Below, piece after piece: positions 35,330 to 45,794 of a DNA stretch of 64,000 nt (positions within the stretch are counted from its first letter, which is position 1; each line of letters starts with the position of its first letter). The stretch lies in NCBI RefSeq assembly GCF_958450345.1, contig NC_088783.1:18231701-18295700 (forward strand), written 5' to 3'. Both the position numbers and the translations under genes were made by a program. The notes beneath the pieces were generated by a model. The model was not told the DNA's origin. It did no database searches and saw nothing but the letters and a program-made list of their open reading frames with translations. The stretch comes from Calliphora vicina. Lineage: Eukaryota; Arthropoda; Insecta; Diptera; Calliphoridae.

Positions 35330-36130
35330 TTGTCCATTTTTCTTTTATTTTCAAAGACGTATGAATGTCGCGTAAATAGGGTAAATACATTATCCAAGTG
35401 ATTGGCAAATGCTTAGATTGCCCATTCTCCGTTCTGATATAAAATAGGGCATTGGATATTTTTCACAGCTTTTCAGCTTTTCAGCTTTTCTTAATACGGT
35501 CTTAGTTGTTGAGATAATTTCTCAGATTAGATTCCTTACTAATATTTAAGGTGACGTGAAGTATTCTTTGGTACTGCTTAAGTTTAACCTTTGACGTTGC
35601 CATCTTTTTTCTTTGATAAGGAACTCAATATTTCTAGGACATTTTTAGTGTCTGTAATTCCCCAAGGTGACTGTGGGAATAGACACTTTAACAGCGTTTG
35701 TAAAAATATATATAAATATATCGATAGCAGATTGTATTCCATATTCATTTTTCAATAAGATGTTCTGTGCCAAGTGTGATCTATCATACATTTTATAATT
35801 TAATCAGTTCGTCTTCAATTTGCTCGGACCTTCTAATAACGTTAAAACTGTAGGCGAATGGTCTGATGAGAGGTCCAGCGAAGGGATCGCTAAATAAGTC
35901 AATTAGATCGGGAATCTTATTGAGATCTGTAGACCAATAAGTAGATTGGCCACTAAATATGACATCTAGTCTGTTAGACTATATTGCTTCTAACAGTTGT
36001 TTCCCCCTAGGAGTAATGAGGCGAAAGCTGCTATAAATCTTGGACCTAGAGTTTTAAAATATTCGAGAAACTGCTCTCGTTTAACATTATACCTAGGCAC
36101 TGTGGTTCCAAATCAAAATCTAGGTGGACA
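35330..36130 (-). pseudogene. Jockey-clade LINE, endonuclease and following region (decayed)
   Basis: Minus-strand frames give KREQFLEYFKTLGPRFIAA; then, after a deletion where the GDYNAKH-type catalytic block should be, RLITPRGKQLLEAI, one in-frame TAG, NRLDVIFSGQSTYW and STDLNKIPDLIDLF. These match the exonuclease/endonuclease/phosphatase domain of jockey-like LINEs. Further on are KRWQRQRLNLSSTK-like residues and GEWAI, a stop, AFANHLDNVF, the segment leading to the reverse transcriptase. The reverse transcriptase itself is missing: the sequence stops where the inverted-repeat element begins. Not functional. Confidence 0.78.
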
Positions 36131-37409
36131 AAATTATTTGGCGATCTTTTAATATAGAATTTGTGTCTCCGATTCCAAAAAAAAAATTTAAAAGATCAAT
36201 ATAAACTTTTTTTCAAGTTACAAAAGGGTTTAGATATATAAAAATCATTAATAAAAAATAAAATATTTCTAAAAATTCCATTCCATAAAAATTAAAAAAA
36301 AGTATTTCGGCGGGTGCTGGCGGCTACAATTTCTTTACAAAGACATTCCCCAGAAGTTTCGTTAAATGATGTATATAGTTATTGGACGGGCTTCGACAGT
36401 CTTTATTTTTGGCAAGCTTTATAATATTCTTAGAAAAAAAGAATATCAGTATATTTGAGACCCAAGTTTAAAGAACTATAACAGGAAAATTGAGAGGCCC
36501 ATAAATATAAGATATACACTTAATAAAAGCCTATGTTAATGTTTATCTATGTTTTGAAGTATGAATTTCTATATGGTAAAACAATTGAGATATATGTAAT
36601 TTAGTAAAGCAGTAAAATATTAAAAAAAATTAACGAAAATATTATTAAAAATGTTTTGAAATTCTGGCGCTTCTGTCGAGAAAACGAAATGTCCAATTGA
36701 AAAACCCATTTGTATTGGAGGAGAGCAGATTGTCAGTTTCCTAAAAAAAACTTCATTTTTCCAAATTCATTTTTAAAACACTCATTATATGTATAAGATA
36801 GTTAATGTTACAAATTGGGTTGAATGTTATATCGGATTTTAATGCTTTTACTGTACTATTAAGACAGAGATAGACACCTAAGCTAATGTATAACAAGGCG
36901 CTTGTAAGATTTATTTAATTTAATTTATTCTTTAATGTCCTCTTTTAGATATATACTATATGTACTTGAAACTATAATGAAATCAGTCGATAATAATCAA
37001 ATCAGAAGAATTTTTGGTTAAATGCAAATGATCACAACCTGAATTATATCCTAAAAGGTATAAATTTCTTGAAATTATTTTTAATTTTAAATTTTCTAAA
37101 AATATTTTTATTAAGAAATACCTATTATACGTTTATAATTTATAAAATTTAAGCAATAATTTAGTTTTAAATCTTTTGAAAGCAATTGATTTTAAGTGCT
37201 TGTTTTTACAGCCTAATAGTTTTATACTAAACAATTCCAATAACTATTATCAATATTTTTCTTCAATAATAATTCTCCATTTGAGTTCAAATCTCCGAAT
37301 TTGCTGAGTAATGTTGCACTTTAAAGTGAATAGGAAGAAATATCTTAAACAATTTATCATGGTTTGTAGAAATTGCAACATTTTTCGTCCTAGGTTTGAA
37401 AGGTATAAA
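36131..37409. other. A+T-rich stretch; no gene recognised
   Basis: No supported open frame or dispersed family match. Confidence 0.5.
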
Positions 37410-38051
37410 TCAGAAGTTATTTTTTGTAATTTCTAAATTTTTCATTTCCGACCATATAAAGTATATATATTCTGGATCCTTATAGATAGCGGAGTCGATT
37501 AAGCCATGTCCGTCTGTCTGTCTGTTGAAATCAATTTTCTGAAGACCCCAGATATCTTCGGGATCCAAATCTTCCATAATTCTGTCAGACATGCTTTCGA
37601 GAATTTTGCTATTTAAAATCAGCAAAATCGGTCTATAAATAACGGAGATATGACCAAAAAACCAAGACAACCTCGATTTTTGACCTATATCTGGATTACT
37701 AAGACATTAATATAGACAATATGGATATCTAATGACAGATATTTCAAAGACATTTGCAACGACGTATATAAAACCATAGTAACTTGGACCTACGAATTTT
37801 TTTTTTCAAAAAAAAAATTGAAAATACAAAAAAAAAATTTTTTAAAATTTAAAAAAAAAAAAATTAAATAACAATCGAAAAATTTTTTTCCAAAAAATTA
37901 AAAAAACAACTGGAAAAAAAATTAAATTTTTTTCCAAAAAAATAAAAAAACAACTGGAAAAAAAATTAAATTTTGTTTATAATTTTGAAGTATAATTTGG
38001 TGAAGGTGAATATAAGATTCGGCACAGCCGAATATATCACTCTTACTTGTT
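37410..38051 (-). repeat. Dispersed repeat family R1, copy b (minus, 3' hairpin end lost)
   Basis: Read on the minus strand it starts AACAAGTAAGA at 38051, has the CGGCTGTGCCG hairpin, an A/T-rich middle and the same core as copy a (TGATTTCAACAGACAGACAG, GACGGACATGGCT, TAATCGACTCC, TATATATACTTTATATGG). The terminal ACCCTT/AAGGGT hairpin is absent near 37400. The open frame 37410-37670 arises from this repeat. Confidence 0.72.
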
Positions 38052-39584
38052 TATTTTAAATTTTCTCAAAATATTTTGTGCTAAATTTAAACATTAATTA
38101 AGTAAATATCTTTTTTTGAGTACCTATTTGTTTACAGTTTAATATGTATCAACTATCCATTAACTTTTAACATATTGAACTCTAATTCTTTAAATTTCTT
38201 TAAACAACTCCCAAAATTCCTACAAGAAAATTCCCTACCATTTATCTAGGATTACACAATGTAAATACCAATTACGGCATCTCCTATTTTGTAAACATCT
38301 TCTCTTCTTGTCTCTTTCTCTTAAACAAGCAAGGCATACGAAAATACAAACACACTTACACAACATGCAACGAAAATAAAAAATCCGCCCCTTCGGCATT
38401 TTACGCGAAGTCTTTTATAACGATAAAAAGAAAAGAAAAAAAGCAATGATTCAGGTTGTGTGTTTTTGTATTTTTTCTTACAACAAATACAACAGCAATA
38501 ATACAAAAGAATAAAAAGCTTTGAAAAAAAAGAGTGAGAGAGGTGGGTGGGTGGTTTGGCTGGCTGGTTGGTTGTTTTTGGCAGTTTCCATAGTTCGTGC
38601 TCTACATGACACGGTAATAAGCCAAAGATCAAGCCTTAAATATGGACAACAACAAGAAAAGTACATTTCAAATATACATATATACACTTGTACATACATC
38701 TGTATGTATGTAAATAAGTAAGTATTTATGTGTAGAATTGTTTTTTTTTTCATAAATATGAGTGTACTATTTATTTTTTCTAAGAAGACAACTGCAAATA
38801 TCCATATCAATTGCTCTTCCATATAAATGAACGAACGTACTTGAAGTTTCTTTTGCTTGGTCGAACATTGTAGGGGGTGGTGGTACCTGAATAACTGACT
38901 GACTGGGTGTATGCTTTTGTTGGAAAAAAATCATGTATAACGTTGCCTTTTACACATAAAAATGGTTTCTGTTGTCTTGTTCTTGTTGGACTCGAGTGTT
39001 TCCTGTGTGAGTCCGTGTGTTTATTTCTTCTTCTTTTTTTCGCCAGCTGTTTTGTCGTCTGTGTCAATTTTTTATATATTTTTTTTTATTTTTTTTTGTT
39101 GGAATTAGAGTGGGTGTGTGTATGTTGTTTATGTATGTACTTGTTGGTCTCCTTCAGTTTTGTCAGTTTCGTTAGTATTTGTCTCTTGTCTGTGTTATTT
39201 TTTCCAATTTTTTTTTATTCCACAATGATTCTCATTCCCTGTACGTTTTTGACATACAAAATATTGCACATCAGGGTGTTAAGCTGTGAAGTGTATTTTT
39301 TTTTTCAACTTTTTCTATATTTCTGTAGATGTTGTTGTTGTTGTTACTGATGTACTTTATGCTGGTACAATTTTTTTCGGTTTGTGAGTTTGTGCTTTAT
39401 TTGCTCTGGTTGACACATGTATGACTGTTTGTACTTTACTTTAGTAGGGGTAAAATTGCCAGATCTTTAATTTGTTTCCAATTTCCCGAAAGTGTGACTT
39501 TTAAGATGGAAATTGGGACAGATATTTTATATTTATTGTTTCTTTTTAGAGAATATTATAACGAATTACTTAAAATCAAGTTTG
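38052..39584. other. A+T-rich stretch; low-complexity frames only
   Basis: T-rich tracts give hydrophobic frames (38907-39350 plus, 147 codons rich in Phe, Cys and Leu; 38321-38822 minus). Composition, not conservation, explains them. GCTGGCTGGTTGGTTG near 38560 is a short imperfect repeat. Confidence 0.5.
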
Positions 39585-39690
39585 TCTACCGATTCAATTC
39601 GGTAACGGTATTTTAACGATATCGGTAATTGCAAATATTTCGTTAACGGTATTTTAATGATAACGATAATTTCATACCGAATTAAATTTT
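39585..39690 (-). repeat. Dispersed repeat R6, copy b
   Basis: Inverse counterpart of 30060-30165, sharing GCAATTACCG and ACCGTTACCGAATT on the minus strand. It ends about 60 bp before the MITE at 39752. Confidence 0.5.
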
Positions 39691-39751
39691 CAATAAAATT
39701 TACAAAAATTAAAAATAAGTAGAAAAAGGTAGTATTTCGTATACATACCTA

Positions 39752-40639
39752 CACGCAGAGAAAAAACATGGTTGGACATGGTTATGACAACTATACTATG
39801 TTCTCTGTAACAATATATTGTTGTCGTAAACATATAATTATTGTTTTAATTTAATTTCAACAATATTATAGTTACTGTAAACGTTTATATTTTCATCGCA
39901 ATTATAAATATGAATATGGTTTTCGAACAACTAAATAATGATAATTAGGTAAACATATTATTTTTATGTACAACCATTATATGTTAAGTTTATATACGCG
40001 TAGTCATAATATGTTTAAGATGTTAACAGAATATGTTTACAACAACTAAATAATAATAAATGTAGTCATAATATGTTTAACATGCAAACAAAATATGTTT
40101 ACTTTTAATTGTCTATTTTCCCACCATTTGTGAGTGTTGGTGTTTGTCTAAGCTATGTTATTTTTACAAGTAAATTTTAAGTGTCTGTAATTCCCATTCG
40201 CTCTATAGTTTTATTTGTATATTATCTTTAACTTTCCTACAGCGAATAACAATAAATTTGATTTAATCAATAATATTTTAATTGTGAATTTAGTACTTTA
40301 AAACTAAAACCTATTAAAATTTTGTATTTCCAAAAATAAATTTTAATAATAATATGATTATTTTGGATCATAATATGATTTAATTGTATCATAATATGAT
40401 TTAATTGGATCATAAATATGATGACTTTGGGTCATATTATGATTAATTTATATCATAATAAGATTATTTCAAAATAAATTATGATTGATTTTTATCATAA
40501 TTTGATTATTTCAGAACATAATATGATATTTTATGATACTAATAATGATCATAATATGTTTTGGACTACAAGCAAAAATCTGATCATAATATGTTGCTCT
40601 TAGTTTATGGTTACAACAACCATGTTTTTTCTCTGCGTG
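39752..40639. mobile_element. MITE-A, full length (888 bp), TA target duplication
   Basis: Terminal inverted repeats CACGCAGAGAAAAAACATGG and CCATGTTTTTTCTCTGCGTG, flanked by TA at 39750-39751 and 40640-40641. The interior is rich in ATAATATG words; on the right half (about 40340-40540) these form a run of ATCATAATATGAT palindromes about 20-25 bp apart. No coding frame. TA duplication points to mobilisation by a Tc1/mariner-type transposase. Truncated relatives lie at 44371 and 61158. Confidence 0.85.
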
Positions 40640-41009
40640 TACAAACAATTTCCAAAAATCACTAATTGACAAATAAAAAACTCCAAATTCAAAAAATGTC
40701 TCTTTTGAATCTTTAAGAATTTCTACAAAACCGCAATTATGGCAAATAATTTAATTAATTTTGTATTTTTATTATTTAAACCATGATACAATAATTGTAG
40801 AAGGTGGAATCACTAGGGAGAGTTTTCAATATTTAGCCCTATAACGTCAAACTTTGATTTTGATTTTTTTCATATTTTTTTATATTTTCTTTTGTTTGAC
40901 GTTACAAAAATTGTATAATTGCGAATTTATTTTCTACTGGGTGTACCTTATGTTGTTGTATCATGATTTAAACCATATAAAATATATAATGAAGATTACA
41001 TTCACCCCA
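40640..41009. other. A+T-rich stretch; nothing recognised
   Basis: Contains two TTTGACGTTA-like words (CGTCAAACTTTGA and TTTGACGTTACAA, about 40848 and 40899) in inverse orientation around a T-rich core. No element borders are clear. Confidence 0.4.
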
Positions 41010-41830
41010 CACAGTGGGGCAGAATCGAAATTTTTTGGAAATAAATCTGTCATTTCTAAACGGCTAGTCCGATCGGGATACAATTTGACGTGGGCGTAGC
41101 CAAGAAGTATTCGAGTTTAAGTTATTAAAAGTGGGGTACCTTCAACATTTAAAATTTTTAAACACGTTCCATTTTTTTGTGTCCCATCCGATTTCAAAGA
41201 ATTTTATATTTTTGGAAAGCGCTCGGCTAGGTCTTGAATATTTATCTCTTATAATTTCCGAGTTATAGGCATTTCAAATGTAATTTTTGTAAAAAATTTT
41301 AATTTTTGTTAGTTAGACAACTAAATTACCAATAACATACAAAGGATTTCAGAGCAATATCAATTACGAATCCAAAAGTAACCGATTTTCAATTTAAAAA
41401 TTCAAAAAATAGCAGATTTTTGCTGTTTTTTGTACAAAAAGGTGACTTAGCTCTTTTTTTATTAAAAAGCAACTTTCTTTAAGAACATATAACAATTTTA
41501 TGTTTTTCTATAAAGTTTCTTTACGGAGAACATTTTGTTATAAAAAACATGTCCTATTTTTCGAACATGTCTGCTCTACGCCCTTCGTAAATTGACCTAT
41601 TTCTTATAAAAATTTCAAATTTGGGCCACATGTTCTAAAATCCCAAAGCTGGGAGCAGAAAACGGAAAGCAGATTTGGAAACCTTGATGTGTTCCCTATT
41701 TATCCCTAAAGTATTTTCCCAGCCCCAAAGGAAATGTGGACCATATGGGCAAAATTGTAAAAAATACCATTTATGGGATTTTTGCTCCAATTTTTAGGAA
41801 TTGCGGGATTCCCTTTGACCTTTTGACAAC
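41010..41830 (+). mobile_element. GTGGGGCAGAATC element, copy 2 (one end present)
   Basis: Starts CACAGTGGGGCAGAATC and follows copy 1 (its minus-strand right arm) through GGAAATAAATCTG, CGGCTAGTCCGATCGGG, GAAAGCGCTCGGCTAGG, GTTAGTTAGACAACTAAATTA, CACATGTTCTAAAATCCCA and TGTGTTCCCTATTTATCCC. This copy has no LINE insertion at the point where copy 1 does. The far inverted end is missing; a mariner remnant follows at about 41870. Confidence 0.7.
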
Positions 41831-41869
41831 TTTGTCCTTCAAAAATATTGGACTTTTTCATATTTATGT

Positions 41870-42265
41870 ATCTCTTACGCTAGGGTTATCATAATGGATC
41901 CATTTTTCATCGCAAGTAATGATTCTGTGCAAAAATTATTTTTTTTTGTAGCATTCAAACATAATTTTGGACATGCCAAACTTGTTTCAAGATCACTCGG
42001 CTTCATTTCGTATGGTACGCAATTTTCCTGCTTTTGTATGAATCCTGCTGCTCGCAAATGTTATGAAATTGCTGATTGATTTTTCAAGCTCTGGTTGAGT
42101 TTTACAACACTTCAAAAAAAAACCTTGTTGTTTACACTATAATGTTCAATAACTAAGTGAGAATAAATGACAGATATGTACCCTTCAAAATGACATATAA
42201 GTTATTAAAAATATAAACCACGTTTAAAATATACGCCATCTATTGTAAAGCCCGCATTTTTAAGT
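41870..42265 (-). pseudogene. Mariner copy B, 5' half only
   Basis: Minus strand: the terminal sequence TGACTTAAAAATGCGGGC at about 42257, then the 5' UTR (TTTTAATAACTTATATGTC, TCACTTAGTTATTGAACATT), then RAAGFIQKQENCVPYEMKPSD and, with frame changes, CTESLL and a DEKWIHYDNP-equivalent block that ends near 41879. The N-terminal HTH1 and everything after the first catalytic block are missing. Confidence 0.8.
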
Positions 42266-43740
42266 CATTGACCCTTTGTTGACATTTAACAATACAATTA
42301 AATATGTTTAAATATATTTTTTTGTATGAAAATTTTCATATGTTTTTAGTTTATTATTTCAAAGACCGAAGTATCTTCCACGTATAGCTTTTTAAAAATT
42401 TAAAATTATTTTAAAAATTACTATAGTCAGAGTAAAACATTTTGTAAATATTACCATTTGTGCCCTATAAAGGAATATTTTAAATTATAAAAGAATATTA
42501 AAATATAAATAAAAGTGTTTAAATAATCTATATAAATATAATCTATTTTTAAGTAAACATTTCATTTAACCAAAGTAGTCTGTCTGTAAAGTTTTAACAA
42601 AGTTCAATTAATAATTAACTATCTGGCAACGCAGCAAGTAATCGACAAATAAAAATGTATGACAGTTTGTGTACGTGTGGTATGAATGAGTGTGTGAGTG
42701 CGAGTGTGTTTTTAAAAGTATAACGGTTTTTTCTATTATAATCTTCTCTATGATATTCCTTCAACAACAAGAGCAACAACAACAACTAATAATATTACAA
42801 CTCGACTCTACTAATAACAACTACTACAACAAATACTTACTTAAAATGAAGAAAAATTGTTGCTTTAATAAATTTTTGGTTCAGTGTACTTTAAGGTGTA
42901 AATACTCGTATGTGTGTGCAAGTTTATTTAAACACACACACTCACTCTCCCCCTCACACCAGAGGAAACGAAAGAAGAAAAAAAACGACAACTGAAGAAC
43001 TTCCGTTTGTTATATTTTTGCAACGAATTTGCTTGAAATTTACTACAAAAACATCAAAAAAATAATATTAAAAAAATTGTACGACAAACTGTTTTTTTTA
43101 CAATTTTCTCTATTTTCATGTTCATATTTTTTTGTTCTTACTTCTTCTTCGTCTTTCAAAGTACTACGAATATTATTCGATTTTAGCTTAAAAAAATAAG
43201 TTAAAGAAAATGCTAAAAATATTAACAAGAACATAAAAAAGGTATTTGAGTAAAAAACACATAGATAGATGAGCTTGAAGTCCTTTGATGTTGCTGCTGG
43301 ATAAAAAAAATGGCAATAAAAGAAGAAGAAAAAATTTAGTAAAATTCATATTTCCAGTTATTGAGTTGTTAAAGACGAGAAAACAGAAATAAAATAAAAT
43401 TACAAATACTATTTGCAATTTTAAGCTTAACACAAAATTTTTAATCCACTGATAAGTTTACAGGAAAGTCAATTTTTTACCATGAATTCATTTAAAGTTT
43501 TGAAAATTTCCTTTGTAATGTTACCTAGTTAAAATAATCATAATATGTATGTGAATCTTTTCGTTAAGAATGTCAGTTTTGTTTTTATACAATCTGTGTT
43601 TGAATGTCTTACATTTTGGTCTTTCAGTTCTTCTACAACAATTTGTGTTTTCGATAAAAACAAATATTACTCATACCACCCGTAGTCCCCTGAAAGATTA
43701 AATCTGTTTTCTCTAGTACCAAAAATTATTTGATCATTCT
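42266..43740. other. A+T-rich stretch; no gene recognised
   Basis: CAA-type tract near 42765-42790, a CACACA/CTCTCC tract near 42930-42960 and T-rich tracts. The frames 42690-42995 and 43043-43433 are low complexity. Confidence 0.5.
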
Positions 43741-43744
43741 TGAG

Positions 43745-44115
43745 GCTGTTACTGTTGATTGATAACGCGACACGGTAACAGAGTTCTTTATGCCCAAATT
43801 GGATGTTATTGATGTGGTTCCAACAATACGGTGCCACATGCCATACAGCTCGTGAATATATAAAATTAATGATTAAAACAATTCATGGTCGTGTGCTCTC
43901 CATTTGGGTGAACAGATCGTGTGATTTAACAAAATTGGATTTACTTTTGTGGGATGATTTAAATTCATAGATCAATGCCAACAAGCCCGCAAGTACCCGT
44001 ACATTTCCAGAGGAAATTGAACACTATTCAATGAAATTCAGCCACATTTATGACAAATCGTGGAGGTCATTTGTCCGATGTGCTATTCCATACATAGCCC
44101 TATACTGTGTAATTC
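43745..44115 (+). pseudogene. Second Tc1/mariner-superfamily family, copy 2 (catalytic Asp lost)
   Basis: Plus-strand frames: EFFMPKLDVIDV, then after a frameshift WFQQYGATCHTAREYIKLM, KTIHGRVLSIWVNRSCDLTK, LDLLLWDDLNS, a stop, INANKPAST. The family's QDGATCH block reads QYGATCH here, so the catalytic Asp is Tyr; the downstream RSCDLT block is kept. It lies tail-to-tail with mariner copy C, about 30 bp away. Confidence 0.82.
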
Positions 44116-44145
44116 ATTGGAAAAATAACACTCTAAAAATTATGT

Positions 44146-44820
44146 TTTCCAAAAATGCGGGATTTTTTAAAATTTTTAGATTTTATTTTAAAACATTAGT
44201 ACAATATAAATATATTCAAACTATTGGCCATTGTTAGCTATGACCTTTATCCCATCTTTCCCGCTCAAAAGAAAACAGGCCAAGAATGAATCAAGCCAAT
44301 ATCGGATGCTCTGTTCAGAATTCAAGCGTATCCCAGAGAGAGCGTTCTGCATCGATCGAAACAAAAAGTACACGCAGAGAAAAAATATAATTGTGCATGG
44401 TTACTGTAACCATTTCAATATTGTTACAAGTTTTTTAACTATATTATAGTCACAGTAACCATTGATTGTGGTAACTATAATATGGTTAATTTACGATTCA
44501 CATGTTTGCAACATGTGGCCTAGCGTTGACATGATTGAATATTACGGTTTCATGTCTAGCCGCATAATCTGAGAACGCAATCGATTCGCTGAATGCGATC
44601 AGGACTCTTTTGGACCCACCAAATTCACAGCATAACCTTAGCGCCAAGATATTTGGCTTTGGTGTCGATTCGATTGGTTGGTCGGGCTTCACGTACCATC
44701 TCCTACTCTTCGGGTTATCTTAATGGATCTATTTTTCATTGTAAGTAATGATTCGGTGCAAAAATGATTTTCTTTTATAGCATAATTTCCCTGCTTTTAG
44801 ATGAATTCTGATGCTTGAGT
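44146..44820 (-). pseudogene. Mariner copy C (minus), split by a MITE-A fragment
   Basis: On the minus strand, from 44820 down: GFIQKQ-like residues, CTESLLTMKNRSIK (frame-shifted first catalytic block), then MKPDQPIESTPKPNILALRL, CEFGGSKRVLIAF, AARHETVIFNHVNARPHVAN (second block: HxDN is HVN, catalytic Asp replaced by Val), then the MITE-A fragment at 44371-44504 with about 80 bp of mariner deleted, then LFLFRSMQNALSGIRLNSEQ-like residues and the 3' terminal region near 44150-44200. Dead. Confidence 0.82.
44371..44504 (+). mobile_element. MITE-A, truncated copy inside mariner copy C
   Basis: Starts CACGCAGAGAAAAAATATAA after a TA (44369-44370) and follows the left part of the copy at 61158: GGTTACTGTAACCATTT, TTATAGTCACA, GGTAACTATAATATGGTTAATTT-like words and GATTCACATG. 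The opposite terminal repeat is absent. Confidence 0.75.
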
Positions 44821-44918
44821 AGGTCCCAAGGAGTTGTTACAATTTTTAAACTGCTAATCACTTTTACAACCACTGTTTTAAATGGTAAAAGGGTAACAAT
44901 ACCAAGGCAAAACATATT

Positions 44919-45794
44919 GGGGGCTTTACAATAGATGGATTTTTAATAACTTATATGTCATTTTGAAGGGTACATATCTGCATTTATGCTCACTTAGTTA
45001 TCGAACATAATAGTGTAAACAAAAAAGTTTATTTTGCTTCGAAAATTTCGAATTTTGTACCAACGAATCGTCATATGTGGGAAGTTTTACCTTACTTCTT
45101 TAATTTGATAGAAAAAAGTGCCGCTGAACGTGCGACAAAGTTTGAAGACCACGAATTGGATACATTACACCATGAAGATTATTGTAAAACTCAACAAGAG
45201 CTTGCAAAATCATTTGAAGCTACTCAAGTAGCAATTTCTAAATGTTTGCAAGCAGCAGGATTCATCCAAAAGCAGGGAAATTGGCTATCTTTTGAATTGA
45301 AGCTGAGAGATATTGAAATACGACACTAAAGCAAAATATCCATAGAGCTATGGTAATGCTCTGTATTTGGTGGGACCAAAAGGGTCCTATGACCTGCTGT
45401 AACCTTGCCTGACCATAACAAGGAACCTATACCGAACGCAACTGATTCGTTTGAAGCGAGCCCCATCTTGGAATAACTGTTAAAATGTATTTAGAATGAA
45501 GTGGATGGGAAGTTTTGCATCACCCTCTTTATACTTAGTCCAGACCATGCCCCGTTCGACTACTATTTGTTTCGATCGATTCACTTTGGAACAGAGTATC
45601 CGATATTGGCTTGATTCGTTATTGGCCTCAATAAATGAGCAGTTCTTTTGGCTTGGGATCCATATGTTGCCAGAAAAAGATGGGAAAATATCATAGTTAA
45701 CAATGACCAATACTTTGAATAAATGTATATATTGTACAAATGTTTCAAAATAAAAGCTAAGACAATAAAAAAAATTCCACATTTTTAAGTCATA
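44919..45794 (+). pseudogene. Mariner copy D, near both ends but internally deleted
   Basis: Left end GGGCTTTACAATAGATGG and right end CACATTTTTAAGTCATAC match the termini of other copies. The 5' UTR is intact by eye. The best frame (45075-45329) gives KFEDHELDTLHHEDYCKTQ, QELAKSFEATQVAISKC and LQAAGFIQKQGNWLSFELKL. After that come short broken segments (ALWW-equivalent, YRTQLIR-like) and a late piece RFTLEQSIRYWLDSLLASIN, EQFFWLGIHMLPEK. At about 0.88 kb it is shorter than the usual 1.3 kb; both middle catalytic blocks are missing or shattered. It is head-to-head with copy C. Confidence 0.85.

Noticed and set aside
37410..37670. 86-codon open frame, minus strand
   Set aside because: Translation of the R1 dispersed repeat; the same segment in other copies is not open.
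38907..39350. 147-codon open frame, plus strand (one of the longest in the window)
   Set aside because: Phe/Cys/Leu-rich product explained by T-rich tracts; it looks membrane-like only because of composition.
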